From: Pseudomonas sp. GM84
GTDB taxonomy: Bacteria > Pseudomonadota > Gammaproteobacteria > Pseudomonadales > Pseudomonadaceae
DNA length: 38,761 nucleotides
Direction of reading: 5' to 3'
Assembly (NCBI RefSeq): GCF_000282535.1
Contig: NZ_AKJC01000136.1
Span: forward strand, 1 to 38,761
Shown here: positions 15,443 through 23,795 of the stretch, one piece after another
Layout of the letters: every line of letters begins with the position of its first letter
Numbering within the stretch: position 1 is the first letter of the stretch
The notes under the pieces: model-generated
Database searches by the model: none
Seen by the model: only the letters and a program-made list of their open reading frames with translations
Told to the model about the DNA's origin: nothing
Made by a program: the position numbers and the translations under genes

Positions 15443-16738
15443 ATGCACGCCTCCAACCAGCCGCGTCGAGCGGCGGCTGCCGCATTTGTCGGCACCACCA
15501 TCGAGTTCTACGACTTCTATATCTACGCCACAGCGGCTGCGCTCGTGCTCGGGCAGGTGTTCTTCCCCAGCAGCGATCCGTTGCTCAGCACGCTGGCAGC
15601 CTTCGGCACCTTCGCGGTGGGCTTTATCGCCCGTCCCATGGCCGGCATGGTCTTCGGCCATCTGGGCGACCGCCTGGGCCGCAAGAACATGCTGCTGGTC
15701 ACCATGCTCCTGATGGGCCTGGCCACCACCGGTATCGGCTTGCTACCCAGCTACGCCAGCGCCGGCATCTGGGCGCCGATCGGGCTGATCGCGCTGCGCA
15801 TCGTCCAGGGCATCTCGGTGGGCGGCGAATGGGGCGGCGCAGTGCTGATGGCCAGCGAACACGCACCGGCCAAACGCAAGGTGTTCTATGCCTCCTTCGC
15901 GCAACTGGGCAGCCCGGCCGGCCTGCTGCTTGCACTCATCGCGTTCCGCCTGGTGTCGACGCTTGAGCCTGAGGCGTTCCTCAGCTGGGGCTGGCGCCTG
16001 CCCTTCCTGGCCAGCGGCGTGCTGATGATGGTGGGGCTGGCGATCCGCTTCGGCGTGGAGGAAAGCCCGGAGTTCAAGGCTGCCAAGGCCAAGCAGGAAG
16101 TAGTCAAGTACCCGGTACTGGAAGTGGTGCGCGACTGCTGGCGGCAGATCCTGTTCGCCGCCCTGGCGGTGACCATCGGCTCAGCCGGTTTCTTCTTCAC
16201 CAACACCTTCATGATCACCTACGTCACCACCTACCAGGGCATCGCTCGGGCGACGATCCTCGACTGCCTGTTCCTGGTCACCCTCCTGCAGTTCCTGAGC
16301 CAACCCCTGGCGGCATTGCTGGCCGAGCGTATCGGTGAAGGCCGCTTCCTCAAGCTCGTGGCCCTGCTCTGCATGGCCGTGCCCTACCCCATGTTCCTGC
16401 TGGTCGGCACGCAAAACCTGGTGCTGATGACCCTCGGCATCGCCCTGGCGGTCGTCACCCTGTCGGCGCTCTATGCAGTGATCGCCGGCTACATGACCCA
16501 GGCCTTCCCGGCGCACCTGCGTTACTCCGGGATCTCCCTGGCCTATCAGCTGATCTGCGCCATCGCCGGGGGCAGTACGCCAATCATCGGCACCCTCCTC
16601 GCCGATCGCTTTGCCGGCCAGTGGCTGCCGTTGGCGCTGTTCTTTACCGCCCTGTCCACGCTTTCCCTGATCGGTGTCTGTGGCCTCGCTCGCCTGCGTG
16701 GCGAGCTGCAGCAACCCACCGTCGCCCTCGCCCGTTAA
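15443..16738 (+). CDS. MFS transporter, metabolite:H+ symporter (MHS) type, copy 1
   Basis: 431 residues with about 12 hydrophobic segments. The MFS loop 2-3 signature GHLGDRLGRKN is present, along with MHS-type features: GTTIEFYDFYIYATAAALV at the start and QGISVGGEWGGAVLMASEHAP in helix 4-5. Such proteins import organic acids, betaines or shikimate-like compounds with protons across the inner membrane. AAGAAGG precedes the ATG. It is the first + strand gene after the LysR operator region and is followed 13 bp later by the aldolase gene, so it is part of an operon. The substrate is presumably the compound broken down by the cluster. Confidence 0.92.
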   Translation: MHASNQPRRAAAAAFVGTTIEFYDFYIYATAAALVLGQVFFPSSDPLLSTLAAFGTFAVGFIARPMAGMVFGHLGDRLGRKNMLLVTMLLMGLATTGIGLLPSYASAGIWAPIGLIALRIVQGISVGGEWGGAVLMASEHAPAKRKVFYASFAQLGSPAGLLLALIAFRLVSTLEPEAFLSWGWRLPFLASGVLMMVGLAIRFGVEESPEFKAAKAKQEVVKYPVLEVVRDCWRQILFAALAVTIGSAGFFFTNTFMITYVTTYQGIARATILDCLFLVTLLQFLSQPLAALLAERIGEGRFLKLVALLCMAVPYPMFLLVGTQNLVLMTLGIALAVVTLSALYAVIAGYMTQAFPAHLRYSGISLAYQLICAIAGGSTPIIGTLLADRFAGQWLPLALFFTALSTLSLIGVCGLARLRGELQQPTVALAR

Positions 16739-16751
16739 ACCAGGAGTTTTC

Positions 16752-17507
16752 ATGAGCAAGCCGCACAACATCAGCGATGCCGAATGGCAGGCTCGCTGCG
16801 AATTGGCCGCGCTGTACCGGATGATCGCGCACTTTCGCATGACCGATCTGATCGACACCCATATCACCCTGCGGATTCCCGGACCCGAGCACCACTTCCT
16901 GATCAACCGCTATGGCGTGATCTTCGACCGCATGCGCGCCAGTGACCTGGTGCGCATCGACCAGCATGGCAACGTGGTCGACGCGGCCTTTGGCGAGCGC
17001 CGGGTGAATGCTGCTGGCTTCGTGATCCACTCGGCGATTCACATGGCGCGTCCTGACATGCACTGCGTGATTCACACCCACACCGCCGCCGGCATCGCCG
17101 TGTCTGCCCAGGAGCAAGGGTTACTGCCAATCAGTCAGCATGCGCTGAAGTTCTACGGGAAGCTGGCCTACCACCAGTACGAAGGCATCGCCCTGTCGCT
17201 GGACGAGCGCGAACGGCTGATCGCCGATCTGGGCACGCACAAGGCGATGATCCTGCGCAACCACGGCTTGCTCGCCGGTGGCGCCAGCGTCGCCGAGGCC
17301 TTCCACGAGATCCACTTCCTCGAGCGCGCCTGCCAGGCCCAGATCCAGGCCCTGGCCGGTGGTAGCCAACTGATCTACCCGAGTGAAGCGGTGTGCCGCC
17401 ACACCGCCGCTCAATTCGAACGTGACGAGTCGGCGCAGATCATCAGCCTGAGCTGGAACGCTGCCCTTACCTTGATCGAACACCAACGCGAGTCGTACTG
17501 CTCATGA
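16752..17507 (+). CDS. Class II aldolase/adducin-domain protein
   Basis: 251 residues, a single class II aldolase/adducin domain. Zn2+ ligand histidines are visible in HCVIHTHT (about H108 and H110) and LRNHGLL (about H171). In fuculose-1-phosphate aldolase the catalytic Glu sits in SSEW; aligning through the shared RPD, this protein has AAGF, so the Glu is replaced by Gly (about G89). It therefore belongs to the adducin-like branch and may act as a decarboxylase, epimerase or something else rather than a classical aldolase. The ATG at 16752 has AGGAG upstream. Its stop overlaps the start of the next gene (ATGA), implying coupled translation with the dehydrogenase. Confidence 0.9.
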   Translation: MSKPHNISDAEWQARCELAALYRMIAHFRMTDLIDTHITLRIPGPEHHFLINRYGVIFDRMRASDLVRIDQHGNVVDAAFGERRVNAAGFVIHSAIHMARPDMHCVIHTHTAAGIAVSAQEQGLLPISQHALKFYGKLAYHQYEGIALSLDERERLIADLGTHKAMILRNHGLLAGGASVAEAFHEIHFLERACQAQIQALAGGSQLIYPSEAVCRHTAAQFERDESAQIISLSWNAALTLIEHQRESYCS

Positions 17508-18433
17508 AACCGCTGGTTCTATTGTCGACAGACCAGGCTCTGCTGGGGCAGCTGCAAAACGCCTTTGCCCGGAGCGCCCCACAATTGCGGGTGGTGTTGG
17601 CCAACGACCCCGCCGCCGTCGATGCGCAGATCGCCGCCTGCTGGTTCCCGCCGGCGGGCAGCCTGAGCGCGCTGCCCAACCTCAAACTGATCCACTCGGT
17701 TGCCGCCGGTATCGATCACTTGGCCAACGACCCGAGCCAACCGGCCCTGCCGGTATGCCGTGTGGTTGATCCCGCACACCGCCAGGGCATGGCGGAGTAT
17801 GTCCGCTGGGCAGTGATTCACTTCCACCGGGACTTCGACAGGGCTTTGGCTCAACAACAACAGCACGTTTGGCGTCGTCATCACCAGCGCCCCGCCACTG
17901 AGTATCAGATCGGCGTCATGGGGCTGGGATCTCTCGGGGGCGCCATCTCCGCCGAACTGGCCGAGGCCGGCTACGCAGTACGAGGCTGGGCCAGAAGCGC
18001 CAGGCAATTGCAGGGTGTGCGCACGTTTGCAGGCCCTTGCGAGTTCAATGAGTTCCTGCAAGGCCTGGATTTGTTGATCAACCTGCTGCCGCTGACCGCA
18101 GCCACCCGCGGCATTCTCTGCCAGGACACCTTCCAGGCCCTGGCCCCGGGGGCCGGGGTGATCAACTGCGGACGCGGTCAACACCTGCAGGTGGATGACC
18201 TGATCAGCGCGGTCAACAGTGGCCGCCTGCGAGGCGCTGTGCTCGATGTGTTCGACAAGGAGCCGCTGCCATTGGACAGCCGCCTGTGGAGCACGCCCGG
18301 GATCATCGTCACGCCGCACATGGCGTCCTGCGCCTCGCACGACTGCATTGCCCAGCAAGTGGCGGAAAACGCACGACGCCTGGCTTGCGCCGAACCCCTG
18401 CTGAACCGGGTAGACCCCGCGCTCGGCTACTGA
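17504..18433 (+). CDS. D-2-hydroxyacid dehydrogenase (NAD(P)-dependent)
   Basis: 309 residues. The Rossmann motif GLGSLG (about 140-145) and all three active-site residues of the D-2-hydroxyacid dehydrogenase family are present: Arg in NCGRGQH (about R224), Glu in FDKEPLP (about E253) and His in TPHMAS (about H272). Length and motifs resemble glyoxylate/hydroxypyruvate reductase A. It interconverts a 2-oxo acid and a D-2-hydroxy acid in the cytoplasm. It starts within the stop of the aldolase gene and is followed 20 bp later by the amidohydrolase gene, so all three act in one pathway (inference). Confidence 0.92.
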   Translation: MKPLVLLSTDQALLGQLQNAFARSAPQLRVVLANDPAAVDAQIAACWFPPAGSLSALPNLKLIHSVAAGIDHLANDPSQPALPVCRVVDPAHRQGMAEYVRWAVIHFHRDFDRALAQQQQHVWRRHHQRPATEYQIGVMGLGSLGGAISAELAEAGYAVRGWARSARQLQGVRTFAGPCEFNEFLQGLDLLINLLPLTAATRGILCQDTFQALAPGAGVINCGRGQHLQVDDLISAVNSGRLRGAVLDVFDKEPLPLDSRLWSTPGIIVTPHMASCASHDCIAQQVAENARRLACAEPLLNRVDPALGY

Positions 18434-18453
18434 CTGGCTTACAGAGGATCAGC

Positions 18454-19683
18454 ATGATGCATACCTGCAATGGCCCACGGCTGTGGAATAGCCTCATGGA
18501 GATGGCCAAGGTTGGCCCCACGGCCAACGGCGGAAACTGCCGCCTGGCGCTCTCGAATGAAGACCGCGAAGGGCGTGAGCTGTTCGTACGCTGGTGTCGG
18601 GACGCGGGCATGAGCCTGCAGGTCGATGCTATCGGCAACCTGTTTGCGCGCCTGCCGGGCCGCAACGACGCCCTGCCCCCGGTCGTCATGGGCAGCCACC
18701 TGGATACGCAACCCAAGGGAGGCCGTTTCGACGGTATCTACGGCGTGCTCGCGGGCCTTGAGGTGGTGCGCAGCCTTCAAGACAAAGGCCTGACGCCCGA
18801 ACGGCCGCTGGAAATCGCCGTATGGACCAATGAAGAAGGCGCCCGCTTCACCCCAGCCATGCTCGGCTCGGCGGTGTTCACCGGTGAGCTGCCACTTGAA
18901 CAGGCACTGGCCAGCCGCGATGCCGAAGGCATCAGTGTCGCTGAAGCGCTGGCGCAGACTGGCTACGCCGGCGAGCTACCGCTGGGCCGTGAGTTCGACG
19001 CCTACTTCGAAGCGCACATCGAGCAAGGCCCCATCCTGGAGGATGCCGGCTTGCCCATCGGCCTGGTGACTGGCGGCCAGGCCATCTGCTGGCTGGACAT
19101 CGAGGTGAGCGGCCAAGCTGCCCATGCCGGCACCACGCCCATGCCCCTGCGCCATGACGCACTGTTCGGGGTCGGCGAAATGATCATGGCGCTTGAGCAA
19201 CTGGCACGCGACTTCACGCCCAAGGGCCTGGTGACGGTCGGTCAACTGCAGATCGCCCGCTCCTCTCGAAACACCATTCCCGGGCAAGTGGCATTCACCC
19301 TCGACCTGCGCCACCACGAGGATGCTGATATCGCCGACATGGAAGCCAGCGCCCGTGCCCTGATCGATCAGATCGCCACGCAGCGCGAGCTGAATGTACA
19401 GATCGACCGCCACTGGCTCAGCCCGGCCACGCCCTTCGACCCGGCGTGCATCGCCAGCGTGCGCGCCGCCATCGAAGGCCTTGGCTATCCGTACCAGCCC
19501 ATCGTCAGTGGCGCCGGCCATGACGCGATCCACCTGGCCCGCCATTGCCCCACCACCATGGTGTTCATCCCCTGCGTTGGCGGCCTGAGTCATAACGAGG
19601 CCGAGGACGCCTTGCCCGAAGACGTGACCATGGGCTGCGACGTGTTGCTCAACGCCGTGCTCGCCCGCGCCGACCGAAGCTGA
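18454..19683 (+). CDS. M20 Zn-dependent amidohydrolase (hydantoinase/carbamoylase family)
   Basis: 409 residues. Motifs of the allantoate amidohydrolase / N-carbamoyl-L-amino-acid hydrolase / beta-ureidopropionase branch are intact: GSHLDTQPKGGRFDG (H82, D84, D93), TNEEGARF (E127-E128), HIEQGP (about H188), the dimerisation-domain HAGTTPM and GLSHNEAE near the end (about H380). These bind two metal ions and hydrolyse a C-N bond of a ureido or amide compound, releasing ammonia and CO2 from a carbamoyl group or an acid from an N-acyl group. Start ATG 18454 with AGAGGA upstream; a second ATG follows directly. It lies inside the operon, giving the best clue that the substrate contains nitrogen. 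Confidence 0.92.
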   Translation: MMHTCNGPRLWNSLMEMAKVGPTANGGNCRLALSNEDREGRELFVRWCRDAGMSLQVDAIGNLFARLPGRNDALPPVVMGSHLDTQPKGGRFDGIYGVLAGLEVVRSLQDKGLTPERPLEIAVWTNEEGARFTPAMLGSAVFTGELPLEQALASRDAEGISVAEALAQTGYAGELPLGREFDAYFEAHIEQGPILEDAGLPIGLVTGGQAICWLDIEVSGQAAHAGTTPMPLRHDALFGVGEMIMALEQLARDFTPKGLVTVGQLQIARSSRNTIPGQVAFTLDLRHHEDADIADMEASARALIDQIATQRELNVQIDRHWLSPATPFDPACIASVRAAIEGLGYPYQPIVSGAGHDAIHLARHCPTTMVFIPCVGGLSHNEAEDALPEDVTMGCDVLLNAVLARADRS

Positions 19684-19813
19684 TTCACGCATGACACCCA
19701 GATGCCCGGGCAGCTCAAAGCCGGGCCCTCAGGGAAGCTTTGCCCAAAAAACAAGAAAGCCCCGCTCCACCTTCAGCTGCCAATAACAAACAGAACCCAT
19801 CTTTAGGGAGAAA

Positions 19814-21145
19814 ATGGCAATGACCAGTCCTGCGTACACCGAGGTTGCCGACGTGCAACCAGAACGCACCGCCGACATGAGAAAAGTCGCGGTCGCCAGC
19901 GTGATCGGCACCACCGTCGAGTGGTATGACCTGTTCCTCTTCGCCACGGCTTCGGCCCTGGTGTTCAACAAGATCTTCTTCCCCGGGTTTGACCCGTTGG
20001 TCGGTACATTACTGGCTTTCGGCACCTTCGCCTCGGCCTATGGCGCACGGTTGATCGGCGCCGCGTTATTCGGCCATTTCGGCGACCGCCTGGGACGCAA
20101 GTCGATGCTGTTGATCTCGCTGCTGACCATGGGCGCGGCCACCTTCGCCATCGGCCTGTTACCCAGCTATGAGTCGGTGGGCATCTGGGCCCCCATCATG
20201 CTGCTGACCTTGCGCATCATTCAGGGCCTCGCCCTGGGCGGCGAATGGGGTGGCGCCGTGCTGATGGCCGTGGAGCATGCGCCCAAGCACCAACGCGGCC
20301 TGTATGGCTCTTGGGTGCAGATCGGCGTACCGGCAGGCACGATGCTGGCCAACCTGGTGTTCCTGCTGTTCGCCACCACCTTGACCAGCGAGCAACTGCT
20401 GGACTGGGGCTGGCGGGTGCCGTTCCTGCTCAGCGTCCTGTTGATCGCGCTGGGCCTCTACATCCGCCTCAATATCCATGAAACACCGTCGTTCAAAGCC
20501 GTGGAGAACAAGGGGGCGCAGGTCAAGGTGCCGCTCCTGGAGGTGTTCCGCAAATACTGGAAGCAGGTGATCCTCGGAGGTGTCGCGGCCATGTCGACGG
20601 GCACTTCGTACAACCTGATCGTCGCCTTTGGCCTGACCTATGGCACCCAGACCCTGGGTTTCTCCCGTGGCGAAATGCTCAGCGTGGTGCTGGTTGCCTG
20701 CGCCGCCTGTATCGTCATGCTGCCCATTTTCGGCGCACTGTCCGACCGGTTCGGTCGCAAGCCGATCATCATCGGCGGGATCATCGCCGAGGCCCTCGTG
20801 GCGTTCCCGATGTTCTGGCTCATGGACACCAAGGAACTGGGACTGGTGTTCGCCGGCTATTTGCTGATGATGACCGCCTTCGCAGCCAACTACGGCCCCA
20901 TCGCCACGTTCCTCGCCGAACTGTTCGGTACCCGGGTGCGTTATTCCGGGTTGTCGATCAGTTACATGCTCTGCGGCTTGCTGGGCAGCGCCGCGACCCC
21001 GTTGGTGACCACTGCACTGCTGTCGCTCACCGGCAAGGGCTCCTCGATCGCCTGGTACATGGTCGGATCGGCAGTTGTCTCGCTGATCGCCCTCCTGCTG
21101 CTCACCGAAACCTTCAAACGGGACATCGACCACGCACGGCAGTAA
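19814..21145 (+). CDS. MFS transporter, MHS type, copy 2
   Basis: 443 residues, about 12 membrane segments. It shares many motifs with the transporter at 15443 (GTTVEWYDLFLFATASALV, GHFGDRLGRKS, QGLALGGEWGGAVLMAVEHAP) but has a longer N-terminal tail and clear divergence, so it is a paralogue rather than a recent duplicate. AGGGAG lies 4 nt before the ATG. A 130-bp gap separates it from the amidohydrolase gene, so it may have its own promoter. Two MHS importers in one cluster suggest two related substrates, or import of a substrate plus handling of an intermediate (inference). Confidence 0.92.
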   Translation: MAMTSPAYTEVADVQPERTADMRKVAVASVIGTTVEWYDLFLFATASALVFNKIFFPGFDPLVGTLLAFGTFASAYGARLIGAALFGHFGDRLGRKSMLLISLLTMGAATFAIGLLPSYESVGIWAPIMLLTLRIIQGLALGGEWGGAVLMAVEHAPKHQRGLYGSWVQIGVPAGTMLANLVFLLFATTLTSEQLLDWGWRVPFLLSVLLIALGLYIRLNIHETPSFKAVENKGAQVKVPLLEVFRKYWKQVILGGVAAMSTGTSYNLIVAFGLTYGTQTLGFSRGEMLSVVLVACAACIVMLPIFGALSDRFGRKPIIIGGIIAEALVAFPMFWLMDTKELGLVFAGYLLMMTAFAANYGPIATFLAELFGTRVRYSGLSISYMLCGLLGSAATPLVTTALLSLTGKGSSIAWYMVGSAVVSLIALLLLTETFKRDIDHARQ

Positions 21146-21166
21146 GCCGTGGCTTGCCCCTGAGTC

Positions 21167-21185
21167 GCCCGCCAGTCGAGCGGGC
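21167..21185 (+). other. Small hairpin between transporter and porin genes
   Basis: GCCCGC (21167-21172) pairs with GCGGGC (21180-21185) around a 7-nt loop. A pyrimidine-rich but not T-rich tail follows (CCTTCCTG), so termination would be weak or factor-dependent. Confidence 0.35.
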
Positions 21186-21215
21186 CCTTCCTGACACCGT
21201 TTGCAGAGTTTCAAG

Positions 21216-22523
21216 ATGAACAAATACCTGATCAGCGCAGGCGCCTTCGCCTTGGCGCCGTTTGCCCAGGCTGACGTGCTGGGTGATAGCCACGCCACCC
21301 TCGGGCTGCGCAACTTCTACTTCAACAACGATTTCCGCGACCAGGCCGGCAGCCTGGGTCAGAGCAAGACCGAAGAGTGGGCACAGGCCTTTGTCCTCGA
21401 TTTCAGGTCTGGCTTTACCCAAGGGCCGGTCGGTATGGGCCTGGATGCTCTGGGCATACTGGGCGTGACACTCGACAGCGGCGACGGGCGCCATCGCGGC
21501 AGCAACATGATCCCCGACGAGGGAGCAGGTGCCGCCAGCCAATGGAGCCGCCTTGGCGTGACGCCCAAGTTGAAGGTGGCGAACACGGAACTGCGCTACG
21601 GCACCCTGCTACCCAAGCTGCCGGTACTGACCTACAACGATGGTCGTCTGTTGCCGCAGACCTTCGAGGGTGCGCAGATTACCTCCACTGACCTCGACGG
21701 TCTGACGTTGACTGGCGGTCGCCTCAACCGAGCCACGGGGCGCGGTTCCAGTGACCGTACCGGGCTGGCGGTGGCCGGTGGCAGCCGCGAGAGCGATCAG
21801 TTCCTGTTCGCCGGTGGCGACTACCAGTTGGGCAAACAGCTCACGGCGCAGTACTACTTCGCCAACCTGGAGGATTACTACAACCAGCATTTCGTTGGCC
21901 TCATCCACACCTTGCCGCTTTCTGCAGGTCAGTCACTGCGCACCGATCTGCGCTATTTCCGCACCGTCGCCGACGGCGCCAATGACTCTGCTGCCGGTCG
22001 TGCCAGTGGCTATCGGGTCGGCGGCTACACCGAGGACGGTGACGGCAAGATCGATAACCACACCTGGGGCGCCTCGCTCACCTACGCCGTGCAGGGCCAT
22101 GCGTTGATGGCCGGCTACCAGCAGGTGTCCAGCGCCAGCAACTTCGTGCAGCCAAACCAAGGCGCGCTCGAAGGCAAAGGCGCATCCGGCGCCAGTATCT
22201 ACCTGCTCACCGACCGCATGCTCGCCAGCTTCAACCGTGCTGGCGAACGCACCGCGTTCGCCCAGTACAGCTACGACTTCGCCGCCGCCGGCCTACCGGG
22301 CCTGAAGCTCTCGTTGATGTACCTCAAGGGTGACGACATCCGCACCCGCAACGGCCATGACGCCAGCGAATGGGAGCGCGACCTTGGCCTTGACTACGTC
22401 ATCCAGGATGGCGCGTTCAAAGGCCTTGGCCTGGCCTGGCGCCAGGGCCTGCTGCACTCGCAGATCGATCCCAACCAGGAACAGAACCGCCTCATCGTCA
22501 GCTACAGCCTGGCGCTTTTCTGA
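21216..22523 (+). CDS. OprD-family outer-membrane porin
   Basis: 435 residues. A short signal peptide (about 1-19, ending PFAQA before DVLGD) is followed by the OprD-family opening ATLGLRNFYFNNDFRD and EEWAQAFVLDFRSGFTQGPVG. The strand-rich barrel includes NYELRYG-like segments (NTELRYGTLLPKLPVL) and a C-terminal phenylalanine (YSLALF). OprD-family proteins are substrate-specific channels for amino acids and small organic acids in Pseudomonas. The ATG at 21216 is preferred over a TTG at 21201 because it gives a normal signal peptide. It lies between the second MHS transporter and ridA-like gene and is the likely outer-membrane entry for the cluster's substrate. Confidence 0.93.
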   Translation: MNKYLISAGAFALAPFAQADVLGDSHATLGLRNFYFNNDFRDQAGSLGQSKTEEWAQAFVLDFRSGFTQGPVGMGLDALGILGVTLDSGDGRHRGSNMIPDEGAGAASQWSRLGVTPKLKVANTELRYGTLLPKLPVLTYNDGRLLPQTFEGAQITSTDLDGLTLTGGRLNRATGRGSSDRTGLAVAGGSRESDQFLFAGGDYQLGKQLTAQYYFANLEDYYNQHFVGLIHTLPLSAGQSLRTDLRYFRTVADGANDSAAGRASGYRVGGYTEDGDGKIDNHTWGASLTYAVQGHALMAGYQQVSSASNFVQPNQGALEGKGASGASIYLLTDRMLASFNRAGERTAFAQYSYDFAAAGLPGLKLSLMYLKGDDIRTRNGHDASEWERDLGLDYVIQDGAFKGLGLAWRQGLLHSQIDPNQEQNRLIVSYSLALF

Positions 22524-22533
22524 TCCATGACCC

Positions 22534-22559
22534 CATGCCGCCGGTGCGCCGGCGGCATG
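22534..22559 (+). other. Strong intercistronic hairpin between porin and RidA genes
   Basis: CATGCCGCCGG and CCGGCGGCATG are perfect 11-bp arms around TGCG. No T-tract follows, so it is more likely an mRNA-stabilising or attenuating structure that keeps the porin transcript high relative to the downstream genes. Confidence 0.5.
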
Positions 22560-22580
22560 AACCAGCCAACAGGAGAAAAC

Positions 22581-22970
22581 ATGCAACGCATCCACAGCGC
22601 CCCAGGCACCATCAGCCCCGTGGGCCCCTACTCGCAAGCGGTGATCAGCGGCCACCTGGTGTTCACAGCCGGGCAGATTCCATCGCTCGGCAGCCTCGAC
22701 GAGCAACCCGAAAGCTTCGAGGATCAAGTCCGGCAGACATTCGCCAACCTGGCCGCGATCCTGGAAACCGCAGGTTCCAGCTTGTCCCACATCGTCAAGG
22801 TCAATGCTTACCTGACTGATCCGGCTCAGTTGCTGCCTTTCAACCAGGTCTACCAGGAAATACTGGGGCATGCGCCACCGGCTCGCACTACTGTCTGTGT
22901 ACAGCTCTGGGGCGTGAGCCTGGAGATCGACTGCGTCGCCGAACTGATCGACATGGAGCGTGCAAAATGA
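22581..22970 (+). CDS. RidA-family (Rid/YjgF) enamine/imine deaminase-like protein
   Basis: 129 residues, the normal RidA length. Family signatures are present: PVGPYSQAV near the start, FTAGQIP, and the substrate-carboxylate-binding Arg in PARTTV together with the Glu in LEIDCVAEL that positions the attacking water. RidA proteins hydrolyse reactive enamines or imines to 2-oxo acids and ammonia; some relatives are dedicated catabolic deaminases. AGGAG precedes the ATG. Its stop overlaps the next start (ATGA), coupling it to the RraA-like gene. With the amidohydrolase upstream, it supports a pathway that strips nitrogen from a ureido or amino compound (inference). Confidence 0.93.
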   Translation: MQRIHSAPGTISPVGPYSQAVISGHLVFTAGQIPSLGSLDEQPESFEDQVRQTFANLAAILETAGSSLSHIVKVNAYLTDPAQLLPFNQVYQEILGHAPPARTTVCVQLWGVSLEIDCVAELIDMERAK

Positions 22971-23593
22971 CTAACGATGCATTGATCGCAAAGCTTCGTG
23001 AAGTGAGCTTCGCCACACTCGGCCATTTCCTGGAGCGCGGGTTCCTCAATCACGCCATCGGTGCCATGGTCCCAGGGGGTCGAATCGTCGGTCGTGCAGT
23101 AACCCTGTGCCTGGCGGAAGCGGATGCGTGCGCGGTAAACCGCGCCCTGATCGCCCTGCAACCCGGCGATGTACTGGTGATCGACATGGCCGGTGATCAT
23201 GCCCACGCGTGCATTGGTGCGGTGACTCAGTTTGCCGCTCGCTGTGCGGGTGCCGCCGGTATCGTTGTCGATGGTGTGGTAACCGATCTGAACGAGCTTC
23301 GTGCTTGCCAGTTGCCGGTATTTGCCCGCGGCACCACTCAACTGACCACCAAGCTGGTGGGTGGCGAGGAAAGCGAGCTGAACGTTGCGGTGACTTGCGG
23401 TGGCGTTGTGGTACACCCAGGCGACATTGTGCTGGCAGATGACAACGGCGTGCTGATTTTGCCCGCCGAGGCACTGGCCAAGGTAATCGACCGGGCGTTG
23501 GCCTCGGATCTCGCCGAACCTGAACTGCTGGCACGCCTGCGCGATGGGCAGCCGCTTGGTACTGTACTCGTGACACATCGGAGCGTTGAGTAG
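22967..23593 (+). CDS. RraA-fold protein (HMG/CHA aldolase-like) lacking the catalytic Arg
   Basis: 208 residues. RraA / 4-hydroxy-4-methyl-2-oxoglutarate aldolase fold: GGRIVGRAVTL, GDVLVIDMAGD, AAGIVVDGVVTDLNEL, PVFARGTT and VVVHPGDIVLADDNGVLILP. In the Pseudomonas HMG/CHA aldolase the pyruvate-binding motif is GxxRD; here it is GVVTD, so the Arg is Thr (T106) while the metal-linked Asp (D107) is kept. Classical pyruvate aldol chemistry is therefore doubtful. It could be an oxaloacetate-type decarboxylase, a different lyase or a hydrolase. It is the last gene of the cluster. Confidence 0.9.
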   Translation: MTNDALIAKLREVSFATLGHFLERGFLNHAIGAMVPGGRIVGRAVTLCLAEADACAVNRALIALQPGDVLVIDMAGDHAHACIGAVTQFAARCAGAAGIVVDGVVTDLNELRACQLPVFARGTTQLTTKLVGGEESELNVAVTCGGVVVHPGDIVLADDNGVLILPAEALAKVIDRALASDLAEPELLARLRDGQPLGTVLVTHRSVE

Positions 23594-23795
23594 CGAAGAT
23601 GTACTTCCACTAGCGCAGCCCGGTGCCCTTCTGGATTGCGCATCGGGTGAATGTGCCGTTGGCTCGGGCTTGCCTGTCGCAGGCAGGCCTTGAGCCTGAA
23701 GAGAACATTTGTACTCCCTCCATTTTCTGACCATGACCTTGGAGGTTCCAGCAGGTAACATCCTGGATTTGACGCCCCAGGAACAAGATCCCCCT
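23594..23795. repeat. Spacer with a 17-bp repeat and small palindrome
   Basis: TGCCTG-TCG-CAGGCA lies at 23671-23685 after the cluster. GAGAACATTTGTACTCC at 23701-23717 recurs exactly at 28354-28370. No gene was recognised. Confidence 0.45.

Noticed and set aside
20159..21313. 384-codon minus-strand frame opposite the second MHS transporter
   Set aside because: His/Gln/Gly-rich antisense shadow of a transmembrane protein.
22850..23761. 303-codon minus-strand frame opposite the RraA-like gene
   Set aside because: Overlaps a well-supported gene and runs through the 17-bp repeat; no domain seen.
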